From assembly GCF_014635885.1 (NCBI RefSeq), contig NZ_BMDR01000001.1:682001-746000 (forward strand): a stretch of 64,000 nt of DNA, written 5' to 3'. Every line of letters starts with the position of its first letter. Position 1 is the stretch's first letter. Shown here one piece after another: positions 60,507 to 64,000 of this stretch. The DNA comes from Acinetobacter vivianii. GTDB taxonomy: Bacteria; Pseudomonadota; Gammaproteobacteria; Pseudomonadales; Moraxellaceae. The position numbers and the translations under genes were made by a program. Below the pieces are notes generated by a model. It was given only the letters and a program-made list of their open reading frames with translations. It had not been told where the DNA came from and did no database searches.

Positions 60507-61139
60507 ATGTACTTACCTGAAATTTTTGAAGAAAAAGACCCTCAAAAACTCTATCAACTGATTCAGGATTATCCTTTTGCTCCCCTTATCAGCCACAGTT
60601 CAGAAGGCTTGGATGCCCATCATCTGCCTTTCAAACTGATACTCGATGAAGAAAATCAAACGGCGACACTGATTGCACACATTGCCAAAAATAATGCATT
60701 GCATACGCAAATCCCAAATGGCACAGAAGTCCTGATTATCTTTCAAGGTGAGCAAGGTTATATTTCACCGAACTGGTATCCGAGCAAACAACATCATCAT
60801 CAACATGTACCGACATGGAACTATCAGGTGGTGCATGTTAAAGGCAAAATTAATTTCTTATCTGATGAAAAATCATTGCGCGGCATTTTGGCAAAACTGA
60901 CACGGACACATGAAGCGAAACAGCCTGTTCCATGGAAAATGTCAGATGCACCTGCCGAATACATTACTCAGCAATTGCAAGAAATTGTGGGCATTGAAAT
61001 TCAGATCACCGAGATCACAGGCAAATTTAAATTGAGTCAAAATCGGGAAAAAGTAGATGCTTTAGGCGTGGTTGATGGGCTTGAAAAACACGGCAATCAC
61101 AATTTAGCAAAAGCCGTACAGCAATATATTAAAGATTAA
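60507..61139 (+). CDS. FMN-binding PaiB-like protein
   Basis: 210 residues. MYLPEIFEEKDPQKLYQLIQDYPFAPLISHSSEGLDAHHLPF is the PaiB family start; GYISPNWYPSK...VPTWNYQVVHVKGKINFL and WKMSDAPAEYI follow, all typical of the FMN-binding negative transcriptional regulator family, a split barrel. It follows the AraC gene by 13 bases. Its stop codon interlocks with that of prmC on the other strand. Confidence 0.85.
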   Translation: MYLPEIFEEKDPQKLYQLIQDYPFAPLISHSSEGLDAHHLPFKLILDEENQTATLIAHIAKNNALHTQIPNGTEVLIIFQGEQGYISPNWYPSKQHHHQHVPTWNYQVVHVKGKINFLSDEKSLRGILAKLTRTHEAKQPVPWKMSDAPAEYITQQLQEIVGIEIQITEITGKFKLSQNREKVDALGVVDGLEKHGNHNLAKAVQQYIKD

Positions 61140-61954
61140 GCAGACTTTTGACCTAAACTGACCCGATCATTGCCGCCATAATCCTTAATTGTCTGGATTT
61201 GCTCAAAACCTTGCTGCTCGAAGACCTGGCGAACAGCTTCACCTTGGTCATAACCATGTTCCAGCACAATCCAGCCTTTTGGTTTGAGCCAGTTTTTACC
61301 TTGCTCGATAATGGTTTCGATATCCGCCATCCCCTGACGATCCGCAATCAAGGCACGCTCAGGTTCAGACTTGAGCTTCTGCATATGCACGTCTTCTGGA
61401 TCAATATACGGTGGATTCGACACAATTAAATCAAACTGCTGCTCATCCAGTGCTTCAAACCATGCACCACAAGCAAATTTCACCTGCATCAGACCATGCC
61501 GAAGCGCATTTTCCTGAGCAACCGCTAAAGTTGGCTCATAAATATCAGTCGCCATGACTTGCCATTGCGGACGTTCACTCGCAAGTGCCAAAGCAATTGC
61601 ACCCGTTCCCGTACCCAAATCAACAATCTTGGCTTGCTGATCCAGTGGCAGCTTCAACACTGTTTCCACAAGAATTTCAGTATCTGGACGTGGCACCAAA
61701 GTGTCATGGGTCACTTTCAGATCTAAGGTCCAAAATGGCTGTGAACCAGTGACATAGGCCAAGGGCTCACCCTGCTCAATACGAGCCAGACCATCCAGAT
61801 AAGCCTGTTTCTGCATGTCTGTTAATTCTTGCTCAAGGCGTAGTTTGAGTTCCAGTGCATTAATACCAAGAAGATGCTCAAGTAGCCATGCCGCCTCCTG
61901 ACGTTCATAGCTATCAATTTCACCTTTAATCTCTAACGCTTGAGCAATATTCAT
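61136..61954 (-). CDS. prmC: Release factor glutamine methyltransferase
   Basis: 272 residues. N-terminal helical domain (EAAWLLEHLLGINALELKLRLEQELT), SAM-binding VDLGTGTGAIALALASERP (about 111-129) and the catalytic NPPY in IVSNPPYID. It methylates the Gln of the GGQ motif in RF1 and RF2. Its ATG overlaps the prfA stop by one base, coupling the enzyme to its substrate. Confidence 0.95.
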   Translation of the reverse strand: MNIAQALEIKGEIDSYERQEAAWLLEHLLGINALELKLRLEQELTDMQKQAYLDGLARIEQGEPLAYVTGSQPFWTLDLKVTHDTLVPRPDTEILVETVLKLPLDQQAKIVDLGTGTGAIALALASERPQWQVMATDIYEPTLAVAQENALRHGLMQVKFACGAWFEALDEQQFDLIVSNPPYIDPEDVHMQKLKSEPERALIADRQGMADIETIIEQGKNWLKPKGWIVLEHGYDQGEAVRQVFEQQGFEQIQTIKDYGGNDRVSLGQKSA

Positions 61955-63042
61955 TAGCCGCCATTTTCCTGTGCAAGCATCGCCAGCTGATCAGCCTGAT
62001 ATTCACGATGCAAGCTGTCCAGTAATTCGGTTAAATCACCTTCCATAATTGCATCTAACTTATATAAAGTCAGGTTAATACGATGATCGGTCATACGACC
62101 TTGCGGGTAGTTATAGGTACGAATACGCTCTGAACGGTCACCTGAACCGACCAAATCACGACGCATTTCTGATGTTGCTGCATCTGCTGCTGCACGTTTG
62201 GCATTTTCCAGACGTGACACCAACAACGCCATCGCTTTGGCTTTGTTCTTATGCTGTGAACGTTCTTCCTGACATTCCACCACAACCCCAGACGGAATAT
62301 GGGTAATACGCACCGCAGAATCAGTTTTGTTAATATGCTGACCACCCGCACCTGACGCACGATAAGTATCAATACGCAAATCAGCAGGATTGATTTCAAC
62401 TGTGGTATCTACATCGACTTCTGGAAGAATAGCAACTGTACATGCCGAGGTATGAACACGTCCTTGCGATTCAGTTGCAGGGACACGTTGTACACGGTGC
62501 GCGCCACTTTCAAACTTCAAGCGACCATACACACCTTCACCATCGATACGGCAAATGATCTCTTTATAACCGCCATGCTCACCTTCATTTTCAGAAAGCA
62601 CTTCAATACGCCAACCTTGGGTTTCAGCGTATTTACTGTACATACGGAATAAATCGCCCGAGAAGATCGCAGCCTCATCACCGCCCGTTCCTGCACGCAC
62701 TTCAAGATAAGCTGCATTGGCATCGTTCGGATCTTTAGGAATCATCAACACATTAAGTTGATCTTCAAGCTCGACCAGAAGTGCTTTATTTTCTTTGATT
62801 TCTTCTTCAGCCATATCTTTGAAATCAGGATCTGATTTCATCATTTCGGCAGTTTCAATATCTTCTTCCGCTTGACGATACTTACTCCAAACTTCGGTGA
62901 TTTCAGTTAAATCATTATGTTCACGGGACAATTTACGGAAACGTTTATTGTCCGAAATTACTTCTACATCAGCGAGTAATGCAGTCAGCTCTTCGTGACG
63001 ATCACAAAGTTGATCGAGTCTTAAACGGAGTGATGCTTTCAT
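61954..63042 (-). CDS. prfA: Peptide chain release factor 1
   Basis: 362 residues. The catalytic GGQ is in [25 protein letters not shown] (about 230-254); the stop-codon reading PAT-type tripeptide is in [20 protein letters not shown]1 ends translation at UAA and UAG. prmC follows immediately. Confidence 0.97.
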   Translation of the reverse strand: MKASLRLRLDQLCDRHEELTALLADVEVISDNKRFRKLSREHNDLTEITEVWSKYRQAEEDIETAEMMKSDPDFKDMAEEEIKENKALLVELEDQLNVLMIPKDPNDANAAYLEVRAGTGGDEAAIFSGDLFRMYSKYAETQGWRIEVLSENEGEHGGYKEIICRIDGEGVYGRLKFESGAHRVQRVPATESQGRVHTSACTVAILPEVDVDTTVEINPADLRIDTYRASGAGGQHINKTDSAVRITHIPSGVVVECQEERSQHKNKAKAMALLVSRLENAKRAAADAATSEMRRDLVGSGDRSERIRTYNYPQGRMTDHRINLTLYKLDAIMEGDLTELLDSLHREYQADQLAMLAQENGG

Positions 63043-63371
63043 GGGCGGAATATCTCAAAATCTAAAGACTCAGTGCGATCAAAATAGGGTTTGTTGGCCT
63101 TTCAGCCATGCATTGCGTTATCAGCTAAAACAACAGAAACAAGGCATGAAATACAGACAATAGAGACCCAAGAAGCACGAGCAAAATCAAAAAATTGCGC
63201 ATAGTTTACAGACTCTGCCGCTTAAAAGACATAGTGAAACTGTGGAACTTACTATTCCCCCCTCATTTCATCACAAATTGTTCAGTTTTAGTTTTTACGA
63301 CTTGTTCTCTGCCGAGTGCTTAGCTATAAATAATGGAGGATAAATAGAATGATAAAACAACAGGATAAACT
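63043..63371. other. 329-base divergent intergenic region
   Basis: Carries the promoters of prfA and the yiaA-like gene. AATGGAGGATAAATAGAATG near 63331-63350 looks like a ribosome binding site followed by an ATG, but that frame closes at once. No RNA gene or repeat was seen. Confidence 0.4.
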
Positions 63372-63839
63372 ATGAATAATTTTATTAATCGCCCCACCTC
63401 GGCCTTTATTGCAGCAAGTTGGGTTGCCTTAATTGCAGGTGCCGTTGGCTTTATGATTGGATTGTGGAATGCCAATATGCCACTCCATGAAAAAGGCTAT
63501 TATCTTGTCATTTTACTCTATGGCCTTTTCTCGGCAGCATCCCTGCAAAAAACGGTACGAGATCAACTTGAAGAAATTCCTGTGACTGCCATTTACTACG
63601 GACTGTGCTGGGCCTCAATGGCTGTGTGTATCGTGCTTTTATTGGTTAGTTTATGGAACGCCGAACTGACAATGAGTGAGAAAGGCTTTTATATTATGTC
63701 CTTCTTATTAAGTTTATTTGGTGTCGTCGCCACACAAAAGAATATTCGTGATCTAAATTATTTACGTCTCCAAACAGAATTTAACCCGCGTCAACTCAAG
63801 TTAGAAGACAATTCTGTAAAAGATGAACAACAGGACTAA
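63372..63839 (+). CDS. yiaA: YiaA/YiaB-family inner membrane protein
   Basis: 155 residues with two copies of a two-helix YiaAB unit: PTSAFIAASWVALIAGAVGFMIGLWNANMPLHEKGYYLVILLYGLFSAASLQK and YYGLCWASMAVCIVLLLVSLWNAELTMSEKGFYIMSFLLSLFGVVATQK. The repeated LWNAxMxxxEKGxY motif marks the family. Four membrane helices and a hydrophilic tail. Function unknown. Confidence 0.9.
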   Translation: MNNFINRPTSAFIAASWVALIAGAVGFMIGLWNANMPLHEKGYYLVILLYGLFSAASLQKTVRDQLEEIPVTAIYYGLCWASMAVCIVLLLVSLWNAELTMSEKGFYIMSFLLSLFGVVATQKNIRDLNYLRLQTEFNPRQLKLEDNSVKDEQQD

Positions 63840-63855
63840 GTTTTATTTTGAAATA

Positions 63856-63879
63856 AAGGCTTAAAAATATTTAAGCCTT
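63856..63879. terminator. Bidirectional terminator-like hairpin
   Basis: 10-base perfect stem AAGGCTTAAA / TTTAAGCCTT around AATA, between yiaA and the convergent partial gene. T tracts are short. Confidence 0.65.
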
Positions 63880-63897
63880 ATCCTCAACAACAAAACC

Positions 63898-63999
63898 CTA
63901 ACCATTTGTTTTTAAATCATTATATATTTTATAAAAACCTAATATAAAACAAAAGATTACAATCCAGACACCAAAGAGTAATAATTTAGGCCAGCTTCT
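63898..63999 (-). CDS. C-terminus of a membrane protein, cut by window edge
   Basis: On the minus strand an open frame enters from beyond the window and stops at TAG (63900-63898) after 33 codons, ending RSWPKLLLFGVWIVIFCFILGFYKIYNDLKTNG. One clear membrane helix and a short basic-polar tail. The position, convergent with yiaA behind a shared hairpin, fits a real gene end. The family cannot be told. Confidence 0.5.
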   Translation of the reverse strand, partial: RSWPKLLLFGVWIVIFCFILGFYKIYNDLKTNG

Positions 64000-64000
64000 C

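Noticed and set aside
1-64000. tRNA, rRNA or riboswitches
   Set aside because: No cloverleaf-like or rRNA-like stretch was noticed in the gaps, and no gene here had a leader recognisable as a known riboswitch. A covariance-model scan would be needed to be certain.

Overview
The window is a stretch of an Acinetobacter-type gammaproteobacterial chromosome. The grounds are a tyrA-aroA fusion next to pheA, NAD kinase followed by a YeaC-like gene, a PBP1b gene followed by a TPR lipoprotein (LpoP type), ygiW-qseB-qseC, a MutT-ThiE fusion, tamA-tamB, coq7, prfA-prmC, moderate-to-low GC, and start codons that are often TTG or GTG. I do not commit to a species. No tRNA, rRNA, transposase or prophage gene was seen.

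Layout. 1-3.0 kb: aromatic amino acid genes (tyrA-aroA, cut by the window edge, and pheA). 3.1-8.3 kb: a Fur-boxed periplasmic esterase of the IroE type, an acyl-CoA dehydrogenase, a YbiB-like protein, a small secreted protein, YeaC and NAD kinase. 8.5-17.9 kb: PBP1b with its likely lipoprotein activator, a Nudix-ThiE fusion, a Fur-boxed hemP, QseBC with YgiW, a GspE/PilB-type ATPase and TrmO. 18.0-26.4 kb: ferredoxin reductase, a TetR regulator divergent from a heme-oxygenase-like diiron enzyme, YeaL, MetR, QueH, a Fur-boxed DUF4198 protein, an MFS exporter and a YjdF-like protein. 26.5-30.1 kb: a complete siderophore ABC importer operon (two permeases, ATPase, binding lipoprotein). 30.4-33.1 kb: a voltage-gated-type K+ channel and a DASS anion symporter. 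33.2-36.5 kb: an AT-rich insert carrying one very large gene with an N-terminal Schlafen/AlbA_2-like domain, a NACHT-type STAND ATPase core and a C-terminal sensor-like region, directly behind the acnB terminator. 36.5-45 kb: acnB, two small envelope proteins and tamB. 45-54 kb: tamA, an LplT-like MFS protein, coq7, two small envelope proteins, folK, folB, a UbiB-like kinase and a MoeB/ThiF-like E1. 54.1-54.6 kb: a non-coding stretch with a three-repeat CRISPR array of type I-F geometry and no cas genes in the window. 54.6-64 kb: lipase foldase and lipase (lifO, lipA), flavin reductase, SDR dehydrogenase, AraC and PaiB-like regulators, prmC, prfA and yiaA.

Themes. Iron: three good Fur-box matches precede the IroE-like esterase, hemP and the DUF4198 gene, and the siderophore importer is a fourth likely member, so xenosiderophore uptake and hydrolysis may be coordinated. 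Envelope: PBP1b/LpoP, TamAB, QseBC/YgiW and the GspE-type ATPase with the lipase/foldase pair (a usual type II secretion substrate).

The two most interesting accessory items are the Schlafen-NACHT gene, a strong candidate for an antiphage defence protein, and the orphan I-F-like CRISPR mini-array, whose repeat stem carries paired changes relative to the familiar I-F stem. An uncharacterised diiron-type enzyme under a divergent TetR regulator is third.
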